DNA from: Iamia sp038233075 | GTDB taxonomy: Bacteria; Actinomycetota; Acidimicrobiia; Acidimicrobiales; Iamiaceae | DNA: 64,000 nucleotides | Direction of reading: 5' to 3' | Assembly (NCBI GenBank): GCA_038233075.1 | Contig: JBBSMQ010000004.1 | Coordinates: forward strand, 1 to 64,000 | Shown here: piece by piece, positions 25,164 through 35,720 of the stretch | How the letters are laid out: the number at the start of each line of letters is the position of its first letter | Numbering within the stretch: the stretch's first letter is position 1 | The notes under the pieces: generated by a model | Seen by the model: only the letters and a program-made list of their open reading frames with translations | What the model was told of the DNA's origin: nothing | The model's database searches: none | Position numbers and translations under genes: made by a program

Positions 25164-25979
25164 GTGGCCTCGCCGACCGACCTCGACGGCCACCTGGCAC
25201 GGATCGAGGACCAGGGGTTCACGATCCTGGAGGGCGTGCTCGACGAGGACCTCCTGACCGAGCTCGACGACGTCCTGGCCCGCCTGGAGCACGAGCTCGG
25301 GGCGGCCCCGGCGGCCAACGCCTTCGAGGGCCACGCCACGGTGCGCATCTACAACCTGCTGGCCCGCGACCGGGTGTTCGAGCAGGTGCCGGAGCACCCG
25401 GCGGTGCTCCCCGTCATCGAGGGCGTGATCGGCAAGGCGCCCCTGGTCTCGTCGCTCTCGTCGATCGCCATCGACGCCGGTGAGGCGGCCCAGCCCCTCC
25501 ACGTCGACGACGCGGTGATCCCGCTGCCCCGACCGCACCCTCCGGTGATCTGCAACTCGATGTGGGCGCTCACCGACTTCACCGAGGCCAACGGGGCGAC
25601 CCGGCTGGTGCCCGGCTCTCACCACCGCGACCACCAGCCGGACTTCGGGAGCCATCACGACTCGATCCCCGCCGAGATGGCCCGCGGGTCGGTGCTGGTC
25701 TGGCCGGGCTCCGTGTGGCACGGCGGCGGGGCCAACACCACCGACACCCGTCGCACCGGCCTGGCCATGAACTACTGCGCGGGCTGGGTGCGCCAGCAGG
25801 AGAACCAGCAGCTCGGCATCCCCGTCGAGGTGGCCCGGCGCTTCTCCCCCGCCCTGCGCGACCTCTGTGGGTTCGGGGTGTACCGCGGGCTCATCGGCCA
25901 CATCGACAAGCACTCCCCCGCTGAGGTCGTCCTCGGCGGGGATCCCGGCGAGCCGAGCATCTTCGCCGCCGTCCCGTGA
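25164..25979 (+). CDS. phytanoyl-CoA dioxygenase-family (PhyH) oxygenase
   Basis: The 271-aa Fe(II)/2-oxoglutarate oxygenase has the facial triad: H-x-D in QPLHVDDAV and the distal His in GSVWHGGGAN, plus the 2-oxoglutarate-binding Arg in TRRTGLAMNY. The substrate is not clear; related actinobacterial proteins act on lipids or small molecules. The GTG at 25164 is the only start consistent with the family N-terminus (a helix with GFTILEGVL). The downstream serine hydrolase starts 14 bases after its stop, so the two are probably cotranscribed. Confidence 0.85.
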   Translation: MASPTDLDGHLARIEDQGFTILEGVLDEDLLTELDDVLARLEHELGAAPAANAFEGHATVRIYNLLARDRVFEQVPEHPAVLPVIEGVIGKAPLVSSLSSIAIDAGEAAQPLHVDDAVIPLPRPHPPVICNSMWALTDFTEANGATRLVPGSHHRDHQPDFGSHHDSIPAEMARGSVLVWPGSVWHGGGANTTDTRRTGLAMNYCAGWVRQQENQQLGIPVEVARRFSPALRDLCGFGVYRGLIGHIDKHSPAEVVLGGDPGEPSIFAAVP

Positions 25980-25992
25980 GGCCGGCCGCACC

Positions 25993-26817
25993 ATGACGTC
26001 GGCAGAGGCCGGACCGGGCCCGCTGGCGGCGGTGGACGAGTGGCCGGTGGCCCACGTGGCCGCGGCCGTCGTCGACCGCGACGGCCTGCGGTGGGCCACC
26101 GGCGAGCTGGACCGGCCCTTCGCCCTGGCGTCGGTGACCAAGCCCCTGGTGGCCACCGCCGCCCTCCTGGCGGTGGAGGAGGGCAGCCTCTCCCTCGACC
26201 GCCCGGCGGGGCCCGAGGGAGCGACCATCGCCCACCTGCTGGCCCACGCCTCGGGACTGGGCCTCGACGGGCGGGAGCTGGCCGAGCCCGGGCGACGCCG
26301 CATCTACAGCAACACAGGCTACGAAGTCCTCGGGGAGGCGATGGAGGCCGACACCGGGCTCTCGGTGGCGACCTACCTGGCCGAGGGGGTCCTGACCCCG
26401 CTCGACATGCCCGGCACCCACCTGGAGGGCTCCCCGGCCCACTCGGCCACGAGCACCGTCGCCGACCTGGCCCGGTGGGCCGGGGAGCTGTTGACCCCGA
26501 CGCTGCTGTCGGTCGAGACGGTGGACAGGGCCCGCACCGTCGCCTTCCCCGGCCTCGACGGGCTGGTCCCGGGCTACGGCAAGCAGACCCCCAACGACTG
26601 GGGCCTCGGGTTCGAGATCAAGTCCACCAAGGACCCCCACTGGACGGCCCCCAACGGCAGCCCCGACACCTTCGGCCACTTCGGCCGCAGCGGCACCTTC
26701 GTGTGGGTCGACCCCGATGCCGGACGGGCCCTGGCGGTGCTCACCGACGAGGAGTTCGAGGCCTGGGCCAAGCCGCGCTGGCCCGCGCTGTCCGACGCCG
26801 TGCTCGCCGCCGTCTGA
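25993..26817 (+). CDS. serine hydrolase (beta-lactamase class C / DD-peptidase fold)
   Basis: The 274-aa protein carries the three active-site motifs of penicillin-recognising serine hydrolases: S-x-x-K in ASVTKPLV, Y-x-N in YSNTGYEVLG and H-x-G in GHFGRSGTF. There is no signal peptide, so it is cytoplasmic and unlikely to be a true beta-lactamase; it is shorter than AmpC. Esterase or peptidase roles are possible. It follows the PhyH oxygenase closely. Confidence 0.85.
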   Translation: MTSAEAGPGPLAAVDEWPVAHVAAAVVDRDGLRWATGELDRPFALASVTKPLVATAALLAVEEGSLSLDRPAGPEGATIAHLLAHASGLGLDGRELAEPGRRRIYSNTGYEVLGEAMEADTGLSVATYLAEGVLTPLDMPGTHLEGSPAHSATSTVADLARWAGELLTPTLLSVETVDRARTVAFPGLDGLVPGYGKQTPNDWGLGFEIKSTKDPHWTAPNGSPDTFGHFGRSGTFVWVDPDAGRALAVLTDEEFEAWAKPRWPALSDAVLAAV

Positions 26818-26969
26818 CAGTGAGAGCCGTGGCCACCAGGCCCCCTGGGGCGGGCTCCGTCCCAAGCCCTCATGGGCGACACCGGCCGGCCGATGGGGCC
26901 CGATGCCAGCAAACGGGCATCGGAGGTCGGTGCAGACCGACCTGGACGCCCCCCGTGGGGGGATGTCGC

Positions 26970-27965
26970 GTGCTGCCTGAGCTGCGCGCCCGCCGAGCGC
27001 TGGCCAGCGTCGGCCTGCGCCCTGACGTCACCCTCGAGCCGGTGGCGAGCGTCAACAACGAGGTGTGGCTGACGCCCGACCTGGTGGTGCGGGTCAGCTG
27101 TCAGCCCGAGCAGCGTCTGCGGCGCGAGTCCCAGCTGGCCCAGGTGCTCCTGACCGGCGTCGGCTACCCACCGATGGTGGGGTGGGGCGCGGAGATGGGG
27201 AGCGAGTGGCTGGTCATGCGACGGGTGCCCGGCATCCCCCTGAGCCGAGCGTGGCCGAGCATGACCCCGGAGCAACGTCGCGCCGCCATCGGTGATCTGG
27301 CGGCCCGACTGCGCCTCATCCACCACACCAACGCCCCACCCCTGGCCCCGCTCCGCCACCTGCCCCAGCAGCTGGACCCCGCGCCTTCGGGCGAGATGGC
27401 CGTAGCCCGATTGCTCATCGCCCTGGGTCGGGCCGGAAACCTGACCCACGTCGACGGTCGGATCACCGACGCGCTGACGGAGATGGTCCGGGATCTGGCC
27501 CCCTCCCTCGAGCCCTTCACGGCCCGCACGCTGATCCACGGCGACCTGAGCTTCGAGAACCTGCTGTGGGACCCCGTCGACCAGCAGCTGACCGCCGTGC
27601 TCGACTTCGAGTGGGCGAGGGGCGCGCCCGCCGACCTCGACCTGGACGTGCTGCTGCGGTTCTGTGCCTACCCGGACCTGCACGTGCCCGACTCCTACGC
27701 CGGGAGCACCCACTCCCGGGACTACTCCTCGGTGCCGTTCTGGCTGGCCGAGGACTACCCCGAGCTCTTCTCCGCGCCCAACCAGCTCGACCGGTGCCGT
27801 GTCTACGCCGTGGCGTGGGACGTGGAGGAGCTGCTCGACTACCCGCCGCCGACGGGCCCTTCCACCCTCGACCACCGCCACCCATACCGCCGCCTCATCG
27901 CCCTCCTCGACCACGACTCCCACCTCGACCGCATGGACAGCGCGTCGTCCTCACTCGCCGGCTGA
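26970..27965 (+). CDS. aminoglycoside phosphotransferase-family kinase
   Basis: The 331-aa protein has the APH/choline-kinase fold: a nucleotide-binding N-lobe (LVVRVSCQPEQRLRRES), the hinge LVMRRVPG, Brenner's motif HGDLSFENLLWD and the metal-binding LDFEWARG. The substrate cannot be inferred; APH-family members phosphorylate antibiotics, small alcohols or sugars. The GTG at 26970 follows GGGGGGATG. It converges with the NAGGN peptidase gene with an 8-base gap. Confidence 0.85.
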   Translation: MLPELRARRALASVGLRPDVTLEPVASVNNEVWLTPDLVVRVSCQPEQRLRRESQLAQVLLTGVGYPPMVGWGAEMGSEWLVMRRVPGIPLSRAWPSMTPEQRRAAIGDLAARLRLIHHTNAPPLAPLRHLPQQLDPAPSGEMAVARLLIALGRAGNLTHVDGRITDALTEMVRDLAPSLEPFTARTLIHGDLSFENLLWDPVDQQLTAVLDFEWARGAPADLDLDVLLRFCAYPDLHVPDSYAGSTHSRDYSSVPFWLAEDYPELFSAPNQLDRCRVYAVAWDVEELLDYPPPTGPSTLDHRHPYRRLIALLDHDSHLDRMDSASSSLAG

Positions 27966-27973
27966 CGCTTCCC

Positions 27974-29167
27974 CTACTCGTCCTGGAGGCGACCCCACTG
28001 CTCGGTGGGGGCGGGCTGACGGCTCGAGGGGAAGTCCGCCAGGGCGCCGGTCGGGGCCGCGTCCCAGTGGGCGAAGGTCAGCGGCGTCTGCAGCCACAGG
28101 GTGAGCAGCTGGGCCACCGCCTCGATCGAGCGGACGTGGGTGCGCTCCCAGCCGTGGCTGCCGTCGAGGCCGAAGGCCACCAGCGCGGCGCGGGTGCCGG
28201 CACCGGCCTCCAGCGCGGCGGCCACATCGGAGCGGTACCAGCGGAACAGGTCCCGGGCGACCGGGATCTCGTGGTCTCGGCACAGGCGGCACAGGCGGCG
28301 GGTCAGGTGGTAGTCGAAGGGACCGGTCATGTCCGCCATGGGGATGGTCACCCCGTCCTCGATGCTCTCCTGGCCCGGGGCGCAGACGGCGTTGTCGACC
28401 GACACCATCTCGGCCACGCCGGCGTCCAGGCCGTGGCTGGCGCCCTGGCCGATCTCCTCGGCGATGGTCACGAGCAGGCTGGCCCGGTGGGGAAGGACCA
28501 CATCACCGTGCACGAGGGCCCGGACGGCGGCGAGGGCCGCGGCCACGCCGGCCTTGCCGTCGAGGTGGCGGCTGACGAGGAAGCCGGCGTCGGTCAGCTC
28601 CGGGGTGGCGTCGAGGGCGACGAAGTCACCGACCTGGATGCCGAGGCCCTCCAGCCCCTGACGGTCGGCGACCAGCTCGTCGATGCGGACCTCGACCTGG
28701 TCCCACCCGACGCCCTGGGTGTCGATCTCGTCGCCGAACGCGTGGCCACTGGCCTTGAGCGGCAGGACGGTCCCGCTGTAGGTGCGGTCCGGGTCCTCGG
28801 CGAACACCTTCACCCGGGCCCCCTCGGCGAAGCGGGCGCTGAAGGTCCCCACGGGTACGAGGGCGAGGCGACCGTTGTCCTTGAGCGCCCGGACCATGCA
28901 CCCGATGGTGTCGGCGTGGACGACCAGGGCGCGGTCGATCGTCTGGGAGTGCCCGGGCAGCTCGGCCAGCAGCGAGCCCCGCCGGGTCAGCCGGAAGGGC
29001 AGCCCGAGGTCGGTGAGGACGTCGCCCACGTACTGCATCACCGCATCGGTGCGTCCCGACGGGCTCGGGATCCGCAGCATCTGGAACAGAACCTGGAGCG
29101 ACCAGTCGACGTCGATGGGGAACACCCCCGTGGCGGTGGTCTCGAGGTCGTCGGATGGGTCGATCAT
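27974..29167 (-). CDS. M42-family aminopeptidase of the NAGGN osmoprotectant locus
   Basis: The 397-aa protein belongs to the M42 dinuclear-zinc aminopeptidase group, in the subfamily that accompanies N-acetylglutaminylglutamine amide synthesis genes. Metal-ligand regions are VVHADTIGCMV (H-x-D), ALDATPELTDAGFLVSRHLDGKAG and the catalytic Glu pair in TIAEEIGQGASH. It presumably trims or recycles the dipeptide. It is the third gene of the locus, 130 bases after the synthetase remnant. The ATG at 29167 opens the family-typical N-terminus. Confidence 0.9.
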   Translation of the reverse strand: MIDPSDDLETTATGVFPIDVDWSLQVLFQMLRIPSPSGRTDAVMQYVGDVLTDLGLPFRLTRRGSLLAELPGHSQTIDRALVVHADTIGCMVRALKDNGRLALVPVGTFSARFAEGARVKVFAEDPDRTYSGTVLPLKASGHAFGDEIDTQGVGWDQVEVRIDELVADRQGLEGLGIQVGDFVALDATPELTDAGFLVSRHLDGKAGVAAALAAVRALVHGDVVLPHRASLLVTIAEEIGQGASHGLDAGVAEMVSVDNAVCAPGQESIEDGVTIPMADMTGPFDYHLTRRLCRLCRDHEIPVARDLFRWYRSDVAAALEAGAGTRAALVAFGLDGSHGWERTHVRSIEAVAQLLTLWLQTPLTFAHWDAAPTGALADFPSSRQPAPTEQWGRLQDE

Positions 29168-29297
29168 CGCTGCTCCGTGATGTGGTCAGACTGGTTCCGT
29201 GCCCGGGTGAGCGAGCACCGATCATGGCCGATGGCTCGATCCCCTCGACCCCAGGGCGCAGGGCCGCGCCGGCCGGGACGCACGCACGCCCCGTCGC

Positions 29298-30742
29298 TCA
29301 CCCGGCCGGAGCTCCTCCGGGTGTCCATGCCCAGGGCAGCCCTCGGTTGCCCGGGAAGAGGAAGTCGACGAAGGCAGCGGCGGTGGGCTGGGGCTCGTGG
29401 TTGGCCAGGCCGGGGCGTTCGTTGGCTTCGATGAACACGTACCCGGGAGCGGTGACGTCGGCGACGAGCAGATCGATGCCGGCGACGGGGATGCCGATGG
29501 CGGCTGCCGCGGTCACGGCCACCGCCTTCAGGTCGGGGTGGACCTGAGCGGTCACGTCGTGGATGGTGCCTCCGGTGTGGAGGTTGGCGGTGCGTCGCAC
29601 CCGCAGGTGGGCGCCCACGGCCAGAACGTCGTCGAGCTCGTGGCCAGCCTCGCGCACGGTCGCCTCGGTGACGTCGTCGATCGGGATCGACGACTCGCCG
29701 CCGGTCGCGGTCTGACGGCGACGGCTCTGGGCCGTCAGCAGGTCGCGGATCGTGCTCTCGCCGGTGCCGACCACCTCGGCCGGACGGCGCACCGCGGCGG
29801 CGGCCACGCGACCATCGATCACCACCAGGCGGAGGTCATCACCCGCGGCCCGCTGCTCGATCAGCACGTCGGGGCAGTGCTGCCGGGCTCGCGCGCAGGC
29901 GGCGACGAGCGCGTCGGCCTCGGTGATGCCCACGGTGATGCCCAAGCCCTGCTCGCCGCGCACCGGCTTGACCACCACGTCACCATGTGCTTCCAGGAAC
30001 TCGATGTCGTCGGCGTCGTTCGTCGCCAGTCGGCCCTGCGGCACGAGGATGCCCGCCTCGACCACGATCCTGCGGGTCAGGCGCTTGTCGTCGCAACGAC
30101 TCATGGCCACCGCGGTGGTGTACTCCGACAGGGCCTCCCGGGTGACGACCGTGCGGCCACCGTGGGTCAGGCGCAGCTCGCCGGCCTCCGCATCGAGGAC
30201 CTCATGCCGCACCGCACGTAGATGCGGTCCATGGCCTCGGCGTCGTCGGTGTCCTGGATGGGCCGGACGACCACTCCGGGGGCGACCGGGGGCGGGGGGT
30301 CCTCAGGGGTGAAGCGCAGCCGATAGGTGTAGCTGGGGTCGATGAAGAACTCGTGGGGGTGACGGGCCACGAACACGTGCGGGTCCCGCAGGTAGAGGCA
30401 GATGTCGCGCCGTCCGTGGATCTCCTGGCGCAGCACGCTGGCCATCATCCGCTGGTCGGCGAAGGTCTGACCGAACACCAGCTGGCCCCACCCAGCGTCG
30501 AGGACGACATCGGGGTCCATGGCGTCCTGGAGGTGGGTGGGAGGGGTGTCCCACGGGGTGGTGGTGATGGCCTCGGCGTGGTCCCACCCGTCGTCACGAG
30601 GCCGGCGGGCCCGGGACGGGAGCTCGTCGTCGGGGGGACCGGCTCCGTGGCTCGTCCAGCGGCCGACGGCAAGGTCGACGTCGTCGCTCCCGATCTCCGA
30701 TCGCCCGCCGTTGGTGGCCGGGGGCGTCGGGCTCTCGGTCAT
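29298..30742 (-). pseudogene. ngg: N-acetylglutaminylglutamine synthetase with the GNAT domain deleted
   Basis: The gene should encode a GNAT plus ATP-grasp fusion that makes N-acetyl-Gln-Gln. The N-terminal part is present from an ATG overlapping the amidotransferase stop (ATGA, 30742) through DLCLYLRDP-type and PHEFFIDPSYTYRLRF segments to EAMDRIYVRCGM. Next, the sequence jumps at about 30210 to EVLDAEAGELRLTHGGRTVV in another frame and continues as a complete ATP-grasp domain (VVVKPVRGEQGLGI, FIEANERPGLANHEPQPT) to 29298. About 140-150 residues covering the acetyltransferase are missing, and the join is out of frame. A short GTGCGG shared by both sides may be the deletion microhomology. 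The ATP-grasp part could be made only by internal re-initiation. Confidence 0.85.
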
Positions 30743-32544
30743 GCCGCCGGGCCGGTGACGCCGTGGCGCGCCAGCCAGAGCTCGAGGAGGCCGATCTGCC
30801 ACAGCTCGTTGCCGCGGAGGGGGGTGAGGCGACCGTTGGGGTCGGCCAGCAGCGCCTCAACCGCCTCGGGCCGGAACAGGCCCCGCTCCCGAGCCGAGGA
30901 GGACGTCACCGCGTCGCGGACCATCTCGAGGTACGGGCCCTCGAGGTGGGTCAGCGCCGGCACCGGGAAGTAGCCCTTGGGCCGGTCGATGACCTCGGAG
31001 GGGATCACCCGGCGGGCCGCCTGCTTCAGCACCCCCTTGCCCTCGTGGGCGATCTTGAGCTCCGGGGGGCAGGTGGCCGCCAGCTCGACCAGCTCGTGGT
31101 CGAGGAACGGCACTCGCCCCTCCAGACCCCAGGCCATGGTCATGTTGTCGACCCGCTTCACCGGATCGTCGACGAGCATCACCGTGGTGTCGAGGCGCAG
31201 GGCCCGATCGATGGCGGTGGCCGCGCTCGGGGCGGCGAAGTGCTCGGCCACGAAGGCGCTGCTGGGGTCCCCGGCGGCCACCCGCCCGGACGCGACCAGC
31301 AGGGCCATGGCCTCCGCGTCGCGGTCGAAGAAGGCGGCCCGGTACGTCTCCAGCGAGCCGTCCAGGCTGGCCGCCTCCGGCGCCCCCATGGGCGGGTACC
31401 AGTGGTAGCCGGCGAAGACCTCGTCGGCACCCTGGCCCGACTGCACCACCTTGACGTGACGGGCCACCTCCTGGCTGAGGAGGTAGAAGGCGACGCAGTC
31501 GTGGCTGACCATGGGCTCGCTCATGGCGTCGATGGCGTCGGTCAGGGCGGGGAGCATCCGGTCGGCGCCGATGCGCATCTGGTGGTGGTCGGTCTCGAAG
31601 CGTTCGGCCACCACGTCGGAGTACTTGAACTCGTCGCCCTCGACCCCACCCACAGACTCGAAGCCGATCGAGAAGGTCATGAGCCCCGTCTGGCCCGCCT
31701 CGGCCAGCAGTCCGACGATGAGGCTGGAGTCCACGCCGCCCGACAGCAGGCAGCCCACCGGCACGTCGGCGACCAGCCGGCGTCGCACCGCCAGGCGCAG
31801 CGCGTCGAGCACGGCGTCCTCCCAGTCCCGCTCGGACCAGCCGGCTCGGTCGTCGCGACGGGTGCAGTCGGGAGTCCAGTACGTCGTCTGGGTACGACGC
31901 CCATCGGGCTCGAAGGCCACCAGCGTCGCCGGCGGAAGCTTTCGCACCCCCTGGAGGATGGTGAGCGGCGAGGGCACGACCGAGTGGAAGCTCAGGTAGT
32001 GGTGGAGGGCGACGGGGTCGATGTGGGTGTCAACGCCTCCCCCGGCCAGCAGGGCCGGCAGCGACGAGGCGAACCGCACCCGATCACCGTCCTCGGACAG
32101 GTAGAGCGGCTTGATGCCGAGCCGGTCGCGCGCCAGCAGCACCCGCCCGGAGTCGCGCTCCGCGACGGCAAAGGCGAACATCCCCTGGAGGTGGTCGACC
32201 ACCCGATCGCCCCACCGGTGGTAGCCCTTCAGGATCACCTCGGTGTCGCTGTGGGAGAAGAACCGGTAGCCGTGGACGGCCAGCTCGTCGCGCAGCTCCT
32301 GGTAGTTGTAGATGCAGCCGTTGAAGCACACCGCCAGGCCCAGCTCGGGGTCGGCCATGGGCTGGCCCCCTGCCTCGGACAGGTCGATGATGCGCAGGCG
32401 GCGGTGACCGAGCGCGACCCGACCCTGCGACCAGGCACCGGCCCCATCAGGGCCGCGCCGAGCCATGTTGTCGGCCATCACCCCCACCGCGGCGACGTCG
32501 GGGCGGGCACCGTCCCGTCGGATCTCGCCTGCGAGGCCGCACAT
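30739..32544 (-). CDS. asnO: N-acetylglutaminylglutamine amidotransferase (asparagine synthase family)
   Basis: The 601-aa enzyme amidates N-acetyl-Gln-Gln to the osmolyte NAGGN. The class II glutaminase domain starts MCGLAGEIRR with the catalytic Cys2 and contains NMARRGPDGAG and FNGCIYNYQELR. The asparagine-synthase domain has the PP-loop LLSGGVDSSLIVGL and the VDNMTMAWGLEGRVPFLD segment. The synthetase start overlaps its stop. It is intact although its partner is broken. The divergent gene on the other side is the cyclopropane synthase. Confidence 0.92.
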   Translation of the reverse strand: MCGLAGEIRRDGARPDVAAVGVMADNMARRGPDGAGAWSQGRVALGHRRLRIIDLSEAGGQPMADPELGLAVCFNGCIYNYQELRDELAVHGYRFFSHSDTEVILKGYHRWGDRVVDHLQGMFAFAVAERDSGRVLLARDRLGIKPLYLSEDGDRVRFASSLPALLAGGGVDTHIDPVALHHYLSFHSVVPSPLTILQGVRKLPPATLVAFEPDGRRTQTTYWTPDCTRRDDRAGWSERDWEDAVLDALRLAVRRRLVADVPVGCLLSGGVDSSLIVGLLAEAGQTGLMTFSIGFESVGGVEGDEFKYSDVVAERFETDHHQMRIGADRMLPALTDAIDAMSEPMVSHDCVAFYLLSQEVARHVKVVQSGQGADEVFAGYHWYPPMGAPEAASLDGSLETYRAAFFDRDAEAMALLVASGRVAAGDPSSAFVAEHFAAPSAATAIDRALRLDTTVMLVDDPVKRVDNMTMAWGLEGRVPFLDHELVELAATCPPELKIAHEGKGVLKQAARRVIPSEVIDRPKGYFPVPALTHLEGPYLEMVRDAVTSSSARERGLFRPEAVEALLADPNGRLTPLRGNELWQIGLLELWLARHGVTGPAA

Positions 32545-32590
32545 GCGGGCCGACCCTACTGGGGCGCCTGCCGGCGGGGATCGTGGCGTC

Positions 32591-32645
32591 GGGCACGCTC
32601 CCGTCCGGAGCCATCCCCATGGCAGCGGGCGCGCTCCCGTCCGGA
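32591..32645. repeat. two-copy 19-bp direct repeat
   Basis: GGGCACGCTCCCGTCCGGA (32591-32609) recurs as GGGCGCGCTCCCGTCCGGA (32627-32645), one mismatch, 36-base period. It lies in the 212-base divergent spacer between asnO and the cyclopropane synthase, so it could also be a pair of regulator sites for either gene. Confidence 0.75.
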
Positions 32646-32756
32646 CCCACCCTCGACGTGAGGACGACCGGCGCGATCTCCCTGGTGGCGGACCACTTCT
32701 TGGTTCCGAGGCGCTAGACCAGGACCGACCCGTTCCTTCCCCGAGGAGATCCCGTC

Positions 32757-34079
32757 ATGGATGTGGCTCCAGCCCTGGCCCCCCTGGTCCGTCGTCTCCT
32801 GGGCGGGACGGTGCCCGTCCGGATCGAGGCGTGGGACGGCACCAGCGTCGATCCCGACCCGGGGGCCGCCGGGTCCGATCCCCCGGTCACCATCCTGGTC
32901 CGGTCCCCCGATGCGCTGCGGCGCATGCTCTACGCCCCCGGCGAGCTGGGTCTGGCCCGGGCCCACATCGCCGGCGAGCTCGAACTCGACGGTGACATCT
33001 TCGCCCTGCTCGACGTGCGCAAGCAGATGGGCGAGGCGTCGGACCACGTGGTGGTGGGCCCGTCGCTCACCGACCTCGGGGCCGTGATCGGCACCCTGCG
33101 GCGTCTCGGCGCGCTGGGCCGCCCACTCCCCCTGCCCGAGGAGGAGGCCCGGCCTCGGGGGCTCCTGCACAGCCGCCGCCGGGACTCGGCCGCGGTGCGT
33201 CATCACTACGACGTGGGCAACGAGTTCTACGGGATGGTGCTGGGCCCGTCGCTCACCTACTCCTGCGCCTACTGGGGTGACGGCGTCGACGACCTGGAGG
33301 CGGCCCAGGCGGCCAAGCACGAGCTGGTGTGCCGCAAGCTCGGACTGCGGCCGGGCATGCGGGTGCTCGACATCGGCTGCGGGTGGGGTTCGTTCGTCAT
33401 CCACGCCGCCCAGCACCACGGGGCCCGGGCCCTGGGCGTGACCCTCTCCCCCGAGCAGGCCGCCCGGGCCCGCCGCCGGGTCGTCGAGGCGGGGGTCGAG
33501 GACCGGGTGGAGATCCGCGTGCAGGACTACCGTGACCTCGACGAGGACCCCTTCCCCGCCGTGGCCAGCGTGGGCATGTTCGAACACATCGGCGCCGGCC
33601 AGGCCCGCACCTACGCGCGGACGGTGGCCGACCTGCTCGCCCCCGGAGGACGACTGCTCAACCACGCCATCTCCCGACCGGAGCCCGACTCCCGCTCCGG
33701 GGTCGACCCCCGCAGCTTCATCGGCCGCTACGTGTTCCCCGACGCCGCCCTCCACGAGGTGGGCCAGGTGGTGTCGACCCTCCAGAGCGCCGGCCTCGAG
33801 GTGCGAGACGTGGAGTCGCTGCGGGAGCACTACGCCCGCACCCTCCGGGCCTGGGTGGCCAACCTGCAGGACGGCTGGGAGCAGGCCCAGCGCCTCGCCG
33901 GACCGGGGCGGGCCCGCACCTGGCGGCTCTACATGGCAGGGTCCGCCGTCGGCTTCGAGGAGAACCGCATCTCGGTGCACCAGGTCCTGGCCGTGCGGCC
34001 CCACGCCGACGGTTCCAGCGACTTCCCCGCCACCCGCACCTGGCTGGCGCCCAGCCAGCCTCTCACCGACAGCACTTGA
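32757..34079 (+). CDS. cyclopropane-fatty-acyl-phospholipid synthase family methyltransferase
   Basis: The 440-aa SAM-dependent enzyme methylates unsaturated acyl chains of membrane phospholipids. A lipid-binding N-terminal domain (to about 130) precedes the Rossmann domain with motif I VLDIGCGWGSFVIHAA. Family marks are RHHYDVGNEFYGMVLGPSLTYS, the MFEHIG loop (bicarbonate/active-site Glu-His) and the C-terminal WRLYMAGSAVGFEENRI. GAGGAG lies a few bases before the ATG. The palindromic site at its stop codon separates it from the P450 gene. Confidence 0.92.
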   Translation: MDVAPALAPLVRRLLGGTVPVRIEAWDGTSVDPDPGAAGSDPPVTILVRSPDALRRMLYAPGELGLARAHIAGELELDGDIFALLDVRKQMGEASDHVVVGPSLTDLGAVIGTLRRLGALGRPLPLPEEEARPRGLLHSRRRDSAAVRHHYDVGNEFYGMVLGPSLTYSCAYWGDGVDDLEAAQAAKHELVCRKLGLRPGMRVLDIGCGWGSFVIHAAQHHGARALGVTLSPEQAARARRRVVEAGVEDRVEIRVQDYRDLDEDPFPAVASVGMFEHIGAGQARTYARTVADLLAPGGRLLNHAISRPEPDSRSGVDPRSFIGRYVFPDAALHEVGQVVSTLQSAGLEVRDVESLREHYARTLRAWVANLQDGWEQAQRLAGPGRARTWRLYMAGSAVGFEENRISVHQVLAVRPHADGSSDFPATRTWLAPSQPLTDST

Positions 34080-34092
34080 CCGGCCGGTCAAG
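34075..34092. promoter_or_regulatory. 18-bp perfect palindrome, probable TetR-type operator
   Basis: CTTGACCGG-CCGGTCAAG is an exact palindrome that overlaps the cyclopropane synthase stop and lies 34 bases before the P450 start. Its length, symmetry and TTGAC/GTCAA half-sites fit TetR-family operators and would place a repressor over the P450 promoter. No TetR gene is in the window. Confidence 0.7.
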
Positions 34093-34125
34093 CAAGACTG
34101 CGACCCGCTGCCTAGGGTGGGCACC

Positions 34126-35409
<1,284 letters not shown>

Positions 35410-35431
35410 CCGGTCGGGTTCGATCGGTCTG

Positions 35432-35575
35432 TGGACGGGAGATTGCTTCGCCGACGCCCGCCTCTCCCCCATCGAAGGAGCGGGCACATTCGTCCCTCTC
35501 GACCAGCCCGAGGCGCTGGCCGACGCGATCCTCGGGTTCCTCACCGAACCAGAACGGTCGACGACCCGCGCGTGA
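35432..35575 (+). pseudogene. alpha/beta-hydrolase C-terminal fossil
   Basis: The frame ending at TGA 35573-35575 reads PIEGAGTFVPLDQPEALADA and then ILGFLTEPERSTTRA, the standard last strand and helix of alpha/beta hydrolases. The catalytic His expected after GAG is a Thr. Only about 45 residues remain and no start exists. It lies in the gap between the convergent P450 and acyl-CoA dehydrogenase genes. Confidence 0.6.
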
Positions 35576-35720
35576 CGGGCGGCCAACAGGCGCCGACGCT
35601 GTCTCCGTCCACGAAGCGACCCTGCGACCGGAACGAGCGCCATTCGGACCGAGGAACCGTGACCGCCGCGACCGGCCCCGGTCGCTCTCGGCCGAAGCCG
35701 ACTCAACCACCGGTCGGGCT

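Noticed and set aside
34075..34120. TTGACC inside the palindrome considered as a -35 box
   Set aside because: No convincing -10 hexamer stands at normal spacing; operator is the safer reading.
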